From Candidatus Protochlamydia phocaeensis (lineage in GTDB: Bacteria; Chlamydiota; Chlamydiia; Chlamydiales; Parachlamydiaceae), in contig NZ_FCNU01000028.1 of assembly GCF_001545115.1 (NCBI RefSeq), forward strand, positions 1 through 64,000: DNA of 64,000 nucleotides. Direction: 5' to 3'. Position numbers and translations under genes: made by a program. The notes under the pieces were generated by a model, which made no database searches, was not told the origin of the DNA, and saw only the letters and a list, made by a program, of their open reading frames with translations. This document shows, piece by piece, positions 53,989-63,145 of this stretch; position 1 is the first letter of the stretch, and each line of letters begins with the position of its first letter.

Positions 53989-55347
53989 TCAAGCAAAATA
54001 GAAGAGAGAAAAGCTTCCCAGTGCAAGAGCAAGGAAATAGGCCCATACCCAGCATTTGACCTTGCGATGGTGTGCTGCGATCAAGTGGGGAGAGGATAGG
54101 GCTGAATGGAGGAAATTGATGCGCTCTTGAATGCTAAAATGATGCCAGCTGGGATGATCATGCGTGTTACCGGTCACAACTCCTATATGGTCGAGAGCCT
54201 GGATCATGTAATGGGGAGAAAGCGTTGTATTAAAAATATAAAGATCTGCCTGCCTTTCGAATAAGCGGGAGAAAAAACCAAAGACAAGGCGGAAATAAGT
54301 CCCCAATAAAAGCGCGTAGCAGACAAATAAAGTGACGATTAAAAGGATTTGTCCGTTCTCCAAAGAAATAAGAAGCGAAGGGGCAGTCAAGTAAGGAGAT
54401 AAAAAATTTTCCAGGGGAAGGAGCAACGCGGCACTGACAAGCATCATCCCCATCAAAATGAAGGGATAAATTAGCAAGTGTTTGTAGTGATTATGTCCAA
54501 TTTCATGAATTAAAATGGCTTCAATCTCTTCTTGTTTAAAATGAGACAAAAGAAGAGGCGTAAACATGATGTAGCGAGAAAAGGAAAAAATGCCAATGAT
54601 GCCCGCCGTAAAGCTATGCCGAAGGATGGACCAGGTGCACATGCCGGCATACTTAAAGCCAAGGGACTGGCAAACAGCTTCCAAACGGGTAGTCAGCGGT
54701 TGGGATTTAAGCGGTTTGCATTTCCAGCAACGGACGATGAGGAAAGGCATCAATGCCAAGCAAATCACCAAAAGGATCAGACTGATTCCTATTAAGAATA
54801 GCAGATGGGAAAGGGAATCCGACGGAAGCATCCATTGATGCCAAAAAGGCATGTGGTCCAATAAATCAAAAATAAAACTGAATAGGAGAAAGGGAATGCA
54901 GAAAGGAAGAAGAAACAGCAAGTGATTCCCTGTTTGACGTAGAGAGGCGTGGATCGAATAGCGCTGAACAACATGCGCGTTGCACAGATAGGCCCAACCC
55001 AAACCGAATAAGTAAAGAAAAAGAGAAAAAGCGGCAACCGGCGTTTGAAAATCAGAGAAAAGGCCTTTGACGAGCAGGCGTTGAGCGCCTAACACTAAAT
55101 GATAAACTCCCAAGAAAATGACCAGTTCAACATTCGCTAGGCAGGAAAAGAAAGCTTGCAGGCGTAAAGAAGAGACTTTTGCAATCCACTTGGCTTGCAC
55201 ATATAGGAGGCCAAGCAGACAGAGATAGACAGCCATTCCCCACAAAAACGCTTGTTCGGGTGAGACTATCCATATGGACGGGCCCAAGTCCGAGGCAAAA
55301 TTAATTAAGGCTAAGACTAATAAGATAAAAAAAAGATTGGTAAACAA
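53989..55347 (-). CDS. M48 family membrane metalloprotease
   Basis: 452 residues with about six or seven hydrophobic segments. The zinc motif is HEIGH (His281, Glu282, His285) in EEIEAILIHEIGHNHYKHLL; the third ligand is likely Glu in FSRLFERQADLY. This is the M48 (Ste24/HtpX) plan, with the catalytic helix facing the cytosol and SFTAGI before it. It probably turns over membrane or prenyl-type substrates or damaged proteins. The last helix (VWAYFLALALGSFSLFY) anchors the C-terminus. Monocistronic by spacing to neighbours. Confidence 0.85.
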   Translation of the reverse strand: MFTNLFFILLVLALINFASDLGPSIWIVSPEQAFLWGMAVYLCLLGLLYVQAKWIAKVSSLRLQAFFSCLANVELVIFLGVYHLVLGAQRLLVKGLFSDFQTPVAAFSLFLYLFGLGWAYLCNAHVVQRYSIHASLRQTGNHLLFLLPFCIPFLLFSFIFDLLDHMPFWHQWMLPSDSLSHLLFLIGISLILLVICLALMPFLIVRCWKCKPLKSQPLTTRLEAVCQSLGFKYAGMCTWSILRHSFTAGIIGIFSFSRYIMFTPLLLSHFKQEEIEAILIHEIGHNHYKHLLIYPFILMGMMLVSAALLLPLENFLSPYLTAPSLLISLENGQILLIVTLFVCYALLLGTYFRLVFGFFSRLFERQADLYIFNTTLSPHYMIQALDHIGVVTGNTHDHPSWHHFSIQERINFLHSALSSPHLIAAHHRKVKCWVWAYFLALALGSFSLFYFA

Positions 55348-55430
55348 GGAAATGATCCCATTTCACGAAGTTGAGTGCATTTTAAACATTTCAGCTTTTG
55401 AAAGAAAAGGAATAAGAGAAGGAAAAAGGA

Positions 55431-55460
55431 AAATAGGCGGCAATGGATTGCCGCCTATTT
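55431..55460. terminator. Strong terminator hairpin
   Basis: AAATAGGCGGCAA (55431-55443), loop TGGA, TTGCCGCCTATTT (55448-55460), a perfect 13-bp stem. The gene ending at 55464 is transcribed into it; on the minus strand TTCC then TTTTTCC follows. Confidence 0.8.
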
Positions 55461-55463
55461 ATT

Positions 55464-56528
55464 TTAATTGCGCTTTGGAGCGGCTTGCCGATTTTTTTGT
55501 TTCGATGTTTGTTTTGAAGATGTTTGTTTTGAAGATGTTACTTTCTCTTCTTTAGCATTTTCCTCATCTAATCCAGCAACTAATCCAGCTGAAGATTTTC
55601 TCATAAAAATGACTTGTTTGCCATAATTGGGAGGCACATCGAAGACCTGATGGCGATAAATCTCAGTATTATTGATTCCCCACTTTGACTCGACTAATCC
55701 TTGTTCTCCATAAATGCCCATATGTTGAATTTGAGTGGAATCATCAAAATAAAGAACAAGATCGCCTTCGTCGGGATGAGAAACAGCGCGGTAGCCTAAA
55801 GCCAAGATGTCTTTGAGCGTACATGCAGCATCTTCTTTAGCTAAAATAGAGGGGATCACAGAAGGCTCGCGCTTTTTCAGTAGGGCGTAAGCAAAACAGC
55901 TAATCTCGTGGGCCTTTATTGCTTGGATAGAATTTGGATTTTTTAAGAAGGCGAGATCTTCCGCATCAAATGAATATTCTCCTAGTGATGTGATATCTAA
56001 AGAATGATAGACAAAAGGCAGGGAATCGAGATACATCGTCTTTACCCATTCGTTGAGTTCTCTTGCTTTTATTCCATAGCGAAATATAAAACGGTTGGTA
56101 TTGAGAGTTGCCCCTTCCCCGAAGAACATTAAAGCTCCTTGTCCTCGTCGGCTGCTTATATAGTCTTGAATCAATCCAGCGCATCGATCGATGGGCAGCT
56201 CTTGTGTTAACCCTTTAGCTTTAATGGCAGCCTCTTTAAACCCCTCAATGACGTTTGCTGTTTCTTTTGCAGGATTGACGCTAAACAGCAGGCCTCTTTT
56301 TTCTTCCGCAGCTAATTGGCTGGTTTGCTTTGCAATTGCCGCACATCCATCAATGATTTTCTTGGCCATTTCTCCAAATAATTGAATAGTCAGCATCGCT
56401 TGCGTACGCTTAGAGACTTGCCAGCCTGATACGCTTATTTTGTCTTCTTTGTTATTGACCTGTTTGAAGAAAGGCTCGGCTCCCAAAGCGTAGGAAGACC
56501 AATAAGGGGATCCATGAACAGTGCTCAT
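55464..56528 (-). CDS. Hypothetical protein with NlpC/P60- or CHAP-like cysteine peptidase domain (candidate effector)
   Basis: 354 residues, no signal peptide. The C-terminal third carries ISCFAYALLKK (Cys211), EGDLVLYFDDSTQIQHMGIY (His269) and GLVESKWGINNTEIYRHQVF. This is the Cys, GD-LVxY, H-xGIY, xxxSKWG order of papain-like NlpC/P60 or CHAP hydrolases, which act on peptidoglycan peptides or host substrates. The N-terminal 200 residues are helical and unassigned. It ends in a Lys/Gln/Ser-rich tail (SSKQTSSKQTSKQKN). The hairpin at 55431 terminates it. Enzyme type is inferred from motifs only. Confidence 0.5.
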   Translation of the reverse strand: MSTVHGSPYWSSYALGAEPFFKQVNNKEDKISVSGWQVSKRTQAMLTIQLFGEMAKKIIDGCAAIAKQTSQLAAEEKRGLLFSVNPAKETANVIEGFKEAAIKAKGLTQELPIDRCAGLIQDYISSRRGQGALMFFGEGATLNTNRFIFRYGIKARELNEWVKTMYLDSLPFVYHSLDITSLGEYSFDAEDLAFLKNPNSIQAIKAHEISCFAYALLKKREPSVIPSILAKEDAACTLKDILALGYRAVSHPDEGDLVLYFDDSTQIQHMGIYGEQGLVESKWGINNTEIYRHQVFDVPPNYGKQVIFMRKSSAGLVAGLDEENAKEEKVTSSKQTSSKQTSKQKNRQAAPKRN

Positions 56529-56803
56529 TTAATAGACTCCTTTTGAATTAATAAATATTAATAAAATTTGAAACGTTAAGAGATGTAAATTATTTGATTT
56601 ATGCGCTATTTTATAATTAATCAAATTAAAATGCATTATTAATGTTTTATTTGGGATAATCATAAATGAAAATTAAAAGATGGCAAAGCTATACGAAGCG
56701 AGTGCAAAAATTGAAATTTCGGTCTATATCCTTCTAGCCTTTTTGCATGCCTTGACGTATACTCCTTCCATTTAAAAGATCTTGTCCTGGAGAATAATGT
56801 CTT

Positions 56804-57787
56804 ATGCTTCCTATTGCAGATCTGCACTGTGATCTTCTTTCTTACTTAGAAAGCCAGCCTGGCCGTACGCCTCATCAGCCTGTTGCCCGCTGTTCTGTAC
56901 CCCAGTTAAGGGCGGGAGGGGTAAAATGGCAGACAATGGCTATTTTTACAGAAACGGAACCTTCCTCTGTTAAGAAAGGAATGCAGCAAGCGGATATCTA
57001 TCGGCGTTTGCCTGTCGATTATCCAAAAGATTTTGTGCATTTGCCTTTTCCGCTCCAAGAACTCCAGTCCGAACAAATCGGGATTTTTCCGGCTTTTGAA
57101 AACGCCTCGGGATTTTGTAGCGAACAAGAACCGCTTGAGCAGGGGCTTGCTCGTTTGAGACGCGTGATCCGCGATATTGGCAAGCCCTTATATGTGAGTT
57201 TGACCTGGAATAGCGAAAATCGTTTTGGCGGAGGCGCCTTAACCCGTACAGGATTGCGAGAAGATGGCAAACGCTTATTGGAGGCTCTTCATGAGCATCG
57301 CATTGCTGTGGATTTGAGCCATGCCTCCGATGCGTTAGCGTATGACATTTTAGATTATATGGAAAATAAAGCCTTGCACATGCCCGTCCTAGCGAGCCAT
57401 TCCAATGCACGTGCCATCGCTGCAGTTCCGCGCAATTTACCGGATGAAATTGCCCGCGAAATCTTTCGACGCCGAGGCGTAATAGGCCTTAATCTTTATC
57501 ATCCTTTTATTGGGAATGGAGACGAGCATATTCTTTACCATTTAGCCCATTGGTTAGAAATAGGAGGGGAAAAGCACATTTGTGTGGGAGCCGATTTCTT
57601 CTATGAGGCCGATATGCCTTTTATCCAGCGTCAAGGAATAAAAAAGCTCTTTTTTGATTCCTATCAAGACGCCTCTTGCTATCCGCGCCTACTAGCATTC
57701 ATCCAATCGGAAATGAAGTTAAGAGAAGAGGTCTTAAAAGGCTTAGCTTCTCAGAATTTTTTACATTTTGCTAAAGCAAGCGGTTGA
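56804..57787 (+). CDS. M19 membrane dipeptidase family protein
   Basis: 327 residues. The zinc site HCD (His8, Asp10) in ADLHCDLLSYLE opens the amidohydrolase barrel. Further motifs are IFPAFENASGF (bridging Glu region), VSLTWNSENRFGGG, VDLSHASDA, ASHSNARAIAAVPRNLPDE and GVIGLNLYHPF, all in renal dipeptidase order. No signal peptide is seen, so despite the family name it is probably cytosolic. It cleaves dipeptides, possibly D-amino-acid containing ones from cell-wall recycling. The hairpin at 57818 ends the unit. Confidence 0.9.
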   Translation: MLPIADLHCDLLSYLESQPGRTPHQPVARCSVPQLRAGGVKWQTMAIFTETEPSSVKKGMQQADIYRRLPVDYPKDFVHLPFPLQELQSEQIGIFPAFENASGFCSEQEPLEQGLARLRRVIRDIGKPLYVSLTWNSENRFGGGALTRTGLREDGKRLLEALHEHRIAVDLSHASDALAYDILDYMENKALHMPVLASHSNARAIAAVPRNLPDEIAREIFRRRGVIGLNLYHPFIGNGDEHILYHLAHWLEIGGEKHICVGADFFYEADMPFIQRQGIKKLFFDSYQDASCYPRLLAFIQSEMKLREEVLKGLASQNFLHFAKASG

Positions 57788-57817
57788 TAAGTCGATTGCA
57801 GGGAGCTAAAAACTCAA

Positions 57818-57850
57818 CTGTTCGCAAATGCATGCCGCATTTGCGAACAG
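57818..57850. terminator. Strong bidirectional terminator hairpin
   Basis: CTGTTCGCAAATGC (57818-57831), loop ATGCC, GCATTTGCGAACAG (57837-57850). A perfect 14-bp stem between convergent genes; TTGAGTTTTT follows it on the minus strand. Confidence 0.75.
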
Positions 57851-57874
57851 CAAGAATTTAATCAATAAGCAAGA

Positions 57875-59098
57875 TTAAAAAGAGGAAACAGCCTTTTCTA
57901 AGCAGTCTTCTATTTGTGTTTGTACCTGATCTTCATTCAGCTCTAAAATCAATTCGTGATCTTGGTCTTCTGCCAAAGATAGTTTTTCTGACTCATCCTT
58001 GTCCATCCATTCATCATAAGACTCGAGCTCGGCGGAATCAGCCATAAAACCAAATTTAAAATAAAATCCTAATGCTTCCTCACTAGATTTAAGTTTAATA
58101 GACGAGCAATTATTGTCTTGAGCCACTTTAATGGCATAAGAAAGCAGCAGCGAGCCATAGCCCTTTTGGCGATACTGGGGATTTTCCTCGTCTTCTTCAG
58201 CTACTTTAAGAGAATAAATATAGCAGAAGCTGCGTGAAGCAGCCTCTTTTATTTTAAAGTGAATGACTCCCAGAGGAGTTGTGCTTGTATTGTACAAGAC
58301 AATAAGCTGATGGTCACTATGAGCGGTCTTTAAAATTCCTTGCTGACTAATCAATCTAGCTAACTTCTCGCGCTTATTAAATGCAAAATCGTGCACATAG
58401 AAAGAAGTGATAATTTTTTCTGATTCGGAAGGGCGCGGAAAACAAAATGCCACTCCTCTATTAAAAAAAGCCGGCAAAATGACTGTTTTCATGGCCAAGT
58501 GATCGGTTTTAACGAATTCAGGGAGCGGATTAAAATGGCAATCATAGTAAGCGTGTTTTTGACAGAATAGAGAATAGAAATGAGAAGCCAGATAATTTAA
58601 TTGAGGAGAAGAAAAAGTCTTTACCTTTTCCACGTTCTTCCAAGAAGGCGCCATCAAAGTAAACGTTAACTCTGAGGGACTATATTGATTTCTTGCCGAA
58701 CGAAAAAGCTTTTGCATTTTCATTTGCTTAGTCCGCTGAATAGAGAGTTTCCTTTCAAACCGCGCTTGTTTTCTATGGAAAAAAGAAGAATTTTTTAGCG
58801 CGATTAAGCGGGGATTATCAAGCAGAGAACCTTTTGTAGGTAAAGGCTTGGCGATTTTTTTAAGTCTAAGAGAGGATGGCTTGCTTGCTTTTCTCTTTTT
58901 TACTTTGCTTTTTAAGTGGGATGCGATTTTTTTCTGCGTCCTAATTTTCTCTTCATGAAAATTAGCAATGGCAAGCTTTGGGAATCGAATAGCGTACAGA
59001 ATAGATTTTTTCTTGGCTTTATCAGAGAAAACAGCCCGAGACTTATCTGAAAAGGACAAATGAGAAGGCAAGATATTGGAAGCGTATATATTAATCAT
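57875..59098 (-). CDS. Protein with basic N-terminus and C-terminal GNAT acetyltransferase domain
   Basis: 407 residues, no signal peptide. Residues 1-140 are strongly basic (RTQKKIASHLKSKVKKRKAS). The C-terminal part (about 225-375) has an acetyl-CoA-binding GNAT core: SFCYIYSLKVAEEDEENPQY, RQKGYGSLLLSYAIKVA (QKGYGS P-loop-like motif A) and SSEEALGFYFKFGF (motif B). The end is acidic. Substrate unknown. The basic front half could serve as a secretion or nucleic-acid-binding segment, which would suit an effector; that is inference. The 486-base spacer upstream (59099-59584) contains only repeat elements and AT-rich sequence. Confidence 0.65.
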   Translation of the reverse strand: MINIYASNILPSHLSFSDKSRAVFSDKAKKKSILYAIRFPKLAIANFHEEKIRTQKKIASHLKSKVKKRKASKPSSLRLKKIAKPLPTKGSLLDNPRLIALKNSSFFHRKQARFERKLSIQRTKQMKMQKLFRSARNQYSPSELTFTLMAPSWKNVEKVKTFSSPQLNYLASHFYSLFCQKHAYYDCHFNPLPEFVKTDHLAMKTVILPAFFNRGVAFCFPRPSESEKIITSFYVHDFAFNKREKLARLISQQGILKTAHSDHQLIVLYNTSTTPLGVIHFKIKEAASRSFCYIYSLKVAEEDEENPQYRQKGYGSLLLSYAIKVAQDNNCSSIKLKSSEEALGFYFKFGFMADSAELESYDEWMDKDESEKLSLAEDQDHELILELNEDQVQTQIEDCLEKAVSSF

Positions 59099-59373
59099 TC
59101 TTATCTATAATTATTATTATTGTTTACTTTGTTTTTATAATTAATTACTGTTAAAATTTTGTTAATTTTATTTAAATTGCATGTTAAGTAATATTTTTTT
59201 TAATTAAATGATCGAATGATTAATTTAAAGATATAGAAAGAATAGTTCTCATAAACAGTAATGAAGTTAGGATTATTCTAGGAAAAGAGAAGGGGCAGAA
59301 GTCTTGGGAATGCGTGAGGCATGAAGTTGTCGAAGAAGTGTTTAATGAATGCAGGTTATGAGAAGCTGCCAAA

Positions 59374-59400
59374 AAACTCTAAGCTCAGGTTTTTATCCCT
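59374..59400 (-). repeat. Partial copy of repeat family 2 (one arm)
   Basis: GCCAAAAAACTCTAAGCTCA then GGTTTTT. On the minus strand this reads AACCTGAGCTTAGAGTTTTT, matching the family arm AACCTGAGTTTGGAGTTTTT. No second arm is visible. Confidence 0.5.
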
Positions 59401-59467
59401 TTCTTTAAAGAAGGCGCACAGGCTTGTTTAAAAAAATAATTAGACCGCAGGATGGAATGCTGAGCGG

Positions 59468-59580
59468 CTTTTAAGAGGGGGATTAAAACTGCTAATGCCC
59501 TAGAGTTGAAATTATTTTTCTTCTTAGGAGAAAAAGAGCTGCATCTAGGTTAGTGTGGGTTTTAATACACCCTCTAATAG
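59468..59580. repeat. Full-length palindromic repeat, family 1
   Basis: CTTTTAAGAGGGGGATTAAA from 59468, then ACTGCTAATGCCCTAGA, a centre of TTTTTCTTCTTAGGAGAAAA, then ATCTAGGTTAGTGTGGGTTT and TAATACACCCTCTAATAG to 59580. The two ends are complementary in their outer 21 bases with few mismatches. It is 113 bases and lies just beyond the M16 protease stop, where it may act as a terminator. Confidence 0.7.
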
Positions 59581-59584
59581 GTGG

Positions 59585-62560
59585 TTAGATTCCTTCAATT
59601 AACAGAGGAGACTGGCCCTCGGCTTGCAGATCTTGATTGGCTTTTTCCAATAGCTCTTTTCCCGCAAACACTACCGTCGTTCCTTTGTCAATTTCAGGTA
59701 CAATAATGCGTTTGACGGCTTCTATGATTTCTTCGCGCGTTAAAGCAAGGAGCTTATTGCGGAAAGCCTGGCGGACTTCAAACGTCCGGCCTTCGCGCCA
59801 CCAGCCATAAGCCAGCTCTGCTTGGCTGCCTGGAGAGATGGGAGAGTCAAGCGCTTGAATCATTTCGAATTTGGCTTCTTCTAGATCGGAATCGTCAAAA
59901 TCGCCTTTTAAAATAGCATTGACGGCTTCTTGAAAAGCCTTAAATGTGGCAGCTACGTTGGGATCGCGATAAGAATAAAAATAGAAATTGCCTGACATGG
60001 GATTGCTGACAGCTCCGCCTCCATAAGCTCCCCCTTGTTCTCGAATGCGTGTATGGAGAGTGAGATTGTCGAATAAGAAGGCTGCAATGTTTAGAGCTGG
60101 GGCATCAGGATGAGTATAGGAAACGGTTGGAAAAACTTTTCCAATAAAGGCTACCGGCGAAGCAATAAGGCGTCCTTGAGAAGGAAGCGGCGAGAGCGAA
60201 TAGCGGCCTTCCCATCGCTTAAAAGGTTTGGTTTCCATATGTGCCAGCCCATAAAATCCATGGCCTTTTAATTCATCATAAGTGGCGCTGTCACAGCTTA
60301 GCACCAAGTGGGGATTCTCGAGGCAAGTGACTTGCTCTTGCAATTCTTGTATTTTGGAGAGGGCATAAGGGCCTTGCTTATCGAAGTCCTTTACGATATC
60401 GCGTATTTTCCAGTAATAGTTCAATCCATATAGATCATTAGCGACCTTGGATGCAATATTGAGGGCGCTGGCTGATAAATTGATGGCATATTTGAGCGCA
60501 CTCTGATTCAAGCGGCTTTCCATCCCGGTAAAGTGCTTGAACAAGATCTCTTTAAATCGTTTGAGTTCATCTATGCGTGCGCTGGAAATGACATCATGCA
60601 TTAAAGGAAAAAGCTTGGAAGCCTTGCGGTGCAAAGCTTTTCCCCGCAAATGGAAGGTAGGGGAGAAATGATGGGGATTTCTGGCTTGCAAATTCAAGCT
60701 GATTCCGGCTCCAATTCCTCCTGTATTGCCTTGAATAAAGTCTAAATTCTCGGTATAAGAACGTCCATTGCATCCCACTTGTGTTAAGACAATCGTCAGA
60801 AGGCGTAAATAGGGGAGATCCTCTTCCGGTAGGTCCGGCAGGTCAAAGACAAGATCGGCATAGACGATATCATTAGTGAAGACGCTATGGTGAAAAAGAG
60901 TCAATTCGCCCATTTTTTCTTGGACTAAAGGGTAATCTCTGGCCCGTGGAGGGATATCTTGAAGAGATACCTTCGGAAGGACCTCGACATCTTCTTCTTC
61001 CTGCTGTTTTTGAAACGAAGCTAATTGGGCTGCCTTTTTTACAATCGCTTGAGCTTGTTCTGAAGAAAGAGACGCCTTAACGGCTTCCAATTTCTCCTTT
61101 TCTTCTTGCGCTTCTTTGGCACCCAAGCTTTTATCCGGCTGCATGATAATGCGGATGAAGTGAGGATTATCTAAGAGATGCTTTTGAATCAAACCGCTGA
61201 AGTAATGCGGATCAGCTAGCGTGCGCTTGCGCAGTTTATCAAATAAAGAATGGATTTTGAGGCCTTGAGCAGGGTCTGCTCCATGTTGTTTGAGCAAGGC
61301 TGAGCGCATAAATAAAGAGAGCCCAAAAGGCGCGTGGTCTCCCGTAATTTCGCTTCGATGAAATTCCAATTGATGGATGGCGTTTTCAATCATTTGAATG
61401 GGAATGCCGGAGTGGCAGATGTCTTTTAAGGTACGCTTGATTACCTCTTCCAGTTCATTGGCTTTATCGGGATTGCATCCCTTTAAAGTAATTCCCCACG
61501 GAACTTCATTGAGTTCAATATCAATAAACGAGTTTGCCTGTTTACACCAGCCCGATTTGAGAAGGGCCATTTTAAGAGGAGAGGCATCCGTATCCATTAA
61601 AATAATTTCTAAAATATTGAGGGCTAAAACCTCTTCCTGCTCTAAGATATGGCAAGTTAGCCAACCAAAAGCAATCAACGTTTTATCAACGAGATCTTCT
61701 TCTGGAGCAATCGGATAAGTGAGTTCGCGATAGACAGGTTCTTTAAAGCGAGGTTGCAAGGGAATGGGGGGTAAAGAGGGCGCTGCAGCTGTTTGATTGA
61801 GAGTCTGTTCCGCGATAAAATCTAAATGGCCCTCTAATGGCATGTTGCCATAGAAGAAAAATAAGCAGCGGCTGGGATGATAAAAAGTATGGTAAAAATC
61901 TTTCAGTTCTTCGTAAGTCAATTCCGGAATCACTTTAGGGTCGCCTCCGGAGTTGACGCCATAAGTGACGGAAGGAAATAGTGTTTCTGTAATCGCCTCT
62001 GCCAATCGAGCGCCGGGCGAAGACAACGCGCCTTTCATCTCATTGTAAACAATGCCTTTATACTCGAGAGGTGTGCTAGGATCGGAAGGATGGGCAAATT
62101 CTAAGCGGTGCCCTTCTTGCAGAAAGCTCAATTCATTCAAATTGGGATGAAAAACAGCGTCTAAATAGACTTCCAATAAGTTATAGAAGTCTTTATGAAC
62201 TTGCGTGGCAGCCGGATAGCAGGTAAAATCCGCACCTGTCAAAGCGTTCATAAAAGTGTTCAGGCTGCGCCTGTTCATGGCAAAGAAAGGATCCTTGACA
62301 GGGAATTTTTTAGAACCGCATAGGACAGTATGCTCTAAAATGTGAGCGACGCCATTTGAGTTGTAAGGCAGCGTTTGAAACGATAGGCAGAATAAATTTT
62401 CAGGATCTTCATTGCCGATATGCATGATCCGCGCTCCGCTAGGCTCGTGGATAAGTTCGCGAAGTAAGCATTGGAGTTCGGGAATTTCTACGACGTTGAC
62501 CAGCTTAAATTGATGATAAGTCTGACCGACAGTGTGAAGACGAGAGGACTTTGCTACCAT
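59585..62560 (-). CDS. Large M16C zinc metallopeptidase (insulinase/presequence-protease type)
   Basis: 991 residues, four M16 half-domains. The active N-terminal domain has the inverted zinc motif HILEH (His73, Glu76, His77) in GVAHILEHTVLCGSKKFPVKDPF, with the third ligand Glu in YKGIVYNEMKGALSSP. MRSALLKQHGADP and LTIVLTQVG are in the linker and C-terminal half. The RYSLSP-REQGGAYGGGAVSNP segment in the last domain binds peptide termini. This is the M16C/PreP-like plan, degrading peptides inside a closed chamber. No signal peptide, so cytosolic. In Chlamydia the CT824 gene after htrA encodes a similar enzyme, as I recall. Confidence 0.93.
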   Translation of the reverse strand: MVAKSSRLHTVGQTYHQFKLVNVVEIPELQCLLRELIHEPSGARIMHIGNEDPENLFCLSFQTLPYNSNGVAHILEHTVLCGSKKFPVKDPFFAMNRRSLNTFMNALTGADFTCYPAATQVHKDFYNLLEVYLDAVFHPNLNELSFLQEGHRLEFAHPSDPSTPLEYKGIVYNEMKGALSSPGARLAEAITETLFPSVTYGVNSGGDPKVIPELTYEELKDFYHTFYHPSRCLFFFYGNMPLEGHLDFIAEQTLNQTAAAPSLPPIPLQPRFKEPVYRELTYPIAPEEDLVDKTLIAFGWLTCHILEQEEVLALNILEIILMDTDASPLKMALLKSGWCKQANSFIDIELNEVPWGITLKGCNPDKANELEEVIKRTLKDICHSGIPIQMIENAIHQLEFHRSEITGDHAPFGLSLFMRSALLKQHGADPAQGLKIHSLFDKLRKRTLADPHYFSGLIQKHLLDNPHFIRIIMQPDKSLGAKEAQEEKEKLEAVKASLSSEQAQAIVKKAAQLASFQKQQEEEDVEVLPKVSLQDIPPRARDYPLVQEKMGELTLFHHSVFTNDIVYADLVFDLPDLPEEDLPYLRLLTIVLTQVGCNGRSYTENLDFIQGNTGGIGAGISLNLQARNPHHFSPTFHLRGKALHRKASKLFPLMHDVISSARIDELKRFKEILFKHFTGMESRLNQSALKYAINLSASALNIASKVANDLYGLNYYWKIRDIVKDFDKQGPYALSKIQELQEQVTCLENPHLVLSCDSATYDELKGHGFYGLAHMETKPFKRWEGRYSLSPLPSQGRLIASPVAFIGKVFPTVSYTHPDAPALNIAAFLFDNLTLHTRIREQGGAYGGGAVSNPMSGNFYFYSYRDPNVAATFKAFQEAVNAILKGDFDDSDLEEAKFEMIQALDSPISPGSQAELAYGWWREGRTFEVRQAFRNKLLALTREEIIEAVKRIIVPEIDKGTTVVFAGKELLEKANQDLQAEGQSPLLIEGI

Positions 62561-62662
62561 GTCTGTTGCCTTTGCAGTTAATAAAGATTGACTTCTTCAA
62601 AATCTACAGGAAAGGGCCCCACCTTAGCAATCATTTTCCTCTCGCCTATTATTTAAAGCCTC

Positions 62663-62845
62663 TCAAAGTGGGGGAGGAGGAGTACGGCCACCTAAGAATC
62701 CGAATAAGAGCGCGACTAAGAACAGGACTAAGAAGATGTAAAATAAAATTTGCGCGATTCCACTTGCGGTTGCAGCAATTCCACCAAAGCCGAAAACGGC
62801 GGCAATGATAGCAATGATAAAAAAGGCTATCGCCCAGCGTAACAT
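62663..62845 (-). CDS. DUF1328 family small membrane protein (YtjA-like)
   Basis: 60 residues: [20 protein letters not shown], then [20 protein letters not shown] and [13 protein letters not shown]. Two hydrophobic helices and the spacing are exactly those of DUF1328. These are small inner-membrane proteins of unknown function. AAGGAGG-like CGGAGGAAT lies before the ATG on the minus strand. Encoded 100 bases beyond the M16 protease start, same strand, possibly co-transcribed. Confidence 0.9.
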   Translation of the reverse strand: MLRWAIAFFIIAIIAAVFGFGGIAATASGIAQILFYIFLVLFLVALLFGFLGGRTPPPPL

Positions 62846-63145
62846 AATTCCTCCGTAGGTTTGTCTGATGGATCAAAACAGAAACCATCATCGTTCAGGC
62901 CCAGCGTAGCGATTTTAAGAATAATGTCAAATAAAAATTTTATAACTCCTTGTTATGACTGCTTCCCCTATTATTTACTATTTGTTTATTTCTGGTACTA
63001 AGAAATAAGATTTTTATATAGACTATTGTTGGCAAATATCTTCTCCTTAACTTGGTGTGTGTCTGAAGCTCAAATGAATCTATGGGGAAAATCGCATTTA
63101 GATCGTTTGTAATTTTGCGAACACCCTCTTATAGCTAGACTTATT
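62846..63145. other. 300-base spacer between divergent DUF1328 and pssA genes
   Basis: AT-rich, with no repeat copy or hairpin that I can support. It presumably holds two promoters; none is clear enough to place. Confidence 0.35.
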
